This document shows, in pieces, positions 5,357-5,478 of a stretch of DNA of 5,478 bases. Numbering within the stretch: position 1 is the first letter of the stretch; every line of letters starts with the position of its first letter. Source of the DNA: Lachnospiraceae bacterium (GTDB lineage Bacteria; Bacillota_A; Clostridia; Lachnospirales; Lachnospiraceae). The stretch covers positions 1 to 5,478 of the forward strand of contig JAFYAD010000188.1 of the NCBI GenBank assembly GCA_017540915.1, in the 5' to 3' direction. The notes beneath the pieces are model-generated. The model saw only the letters and a program-made list of their open reading frames with translations. It was not told the DNA's origin and searched no databases. The position numbers were made by a program, and so were the translations under genes.

Positions 5357-5478
5357 AAAAAGATACAGGATCGCTGCGGCGAGTACAGATAATATTTGCG
5401 TGAACACTCATTTTGGAAGAGCGGTGAATTTTTACATTGCGGATGTCGATGTGGATGGAAAAATATATCCCATCGAAG
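5349..5478 (+). CDS. NifX/NifY-type dinitrogenase cofactor-binding protein (N-terminal part, cut by window edge)
   Basis: The first 43 residues of a protein of the FeMo-cofactor binding family, small proteins or domains that hold NifB-co or related clusters during cofactor assembly. After the short lead MDEKRY comes the first strand RIAAAST (7-13), then the signature VNTHFGRAVNFYI (18-30), and the start of the next strand DVDVDGKIYPI; this matches the family pattern of a strand, V-N-x-H-F-G-R-A, and another strand. Start ATG 5349-5351 lies within the end of the nifB-like gene in another frame (8-base overlap), with GGAG at 5335-5338, 10 bases upstream, so the two are co-translated. The same domain is fused to the C-terminus of many NifB proteins; here it is separate. 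Full length and any further domain are outside the window. Confidence 0.85.
   Translation, partial: MDEKRYRIAAASTDNICVNTHFGRAVNFYIADVDVDGKIYPIE

Noticed and set aside
1..5478. CRISPR arrays, tRNA or rRNA genes, insertion sequences, phage genes
   Set aside because: No regularly spaced direct repeats, cloverleaf, transposase or terminal inverted repeats were seen in the window.

Overview
The window reads as part of a low-to-moderate GC Firmicutes chromosome, most likely a Clostridia/Lachnospiraceae-type bacterium. The clues are strong AAGGAGG-type ribosome binding sites, a lipoprotein-anchored sugar-binding protein with a Gly/Ala/Thr/Asp-rich linker, a TATAAT promoter box and sites matching the Gram-positive catabolite-responsive element (cre). 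This assignment is inferred from style, not from a marker gene.

Left half (1-3061, minus strand): a carbohydrate ABC importer operon read right to left. Order of transcription is binding lipoprotein (1664-3061), a 174-bp spacer with three hairpins, MalF-type permease (635-1489), then MalG-type permease (3-635, cut by the window edge). The two permease genes overlap by one base (TAATG). No ATPase gene is visible; many Firmicutes importers of this class share a distant MsmX-type ATPase. The transported sugar cannot be read from the sequence.

Middle (3062-3418): a 357-bp divergent control region. It holds a clear promoter for the rightward LysR-type regulator, weaker candidate promoters for the leftward operon, two full matches and one near match to the cre consensus, five copies of the hexamer TTCCAA/TTGGAA arranged as overlapping palindromes, and a T-N11-A dyad over the regulator's start of transcription. 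Carbon catabolite control of the importer is the simplest reading.

Right half (3419-5478, plus strand): a LysR-type regulator starting at TTG (3419-4324), a 144-bp gap without a convincing gene or terminator, a complete NifB-like radical SAM protein (4481-5356), and the first 43 codons of a NifX/NifY-type cofactor-binding protein (5349 to the edge) that overlaps the nifB-like gene by 8 bases. The NifB-like protein keeps the recognisable NifB cysteine motifs but lacks a fused NifX domain, which is encoded as the separate next gene. No nitrogenase structural gene is in view. What this cofactor-type pair serves depends on sequence beyond position 5478 and is the most interesting open question here.
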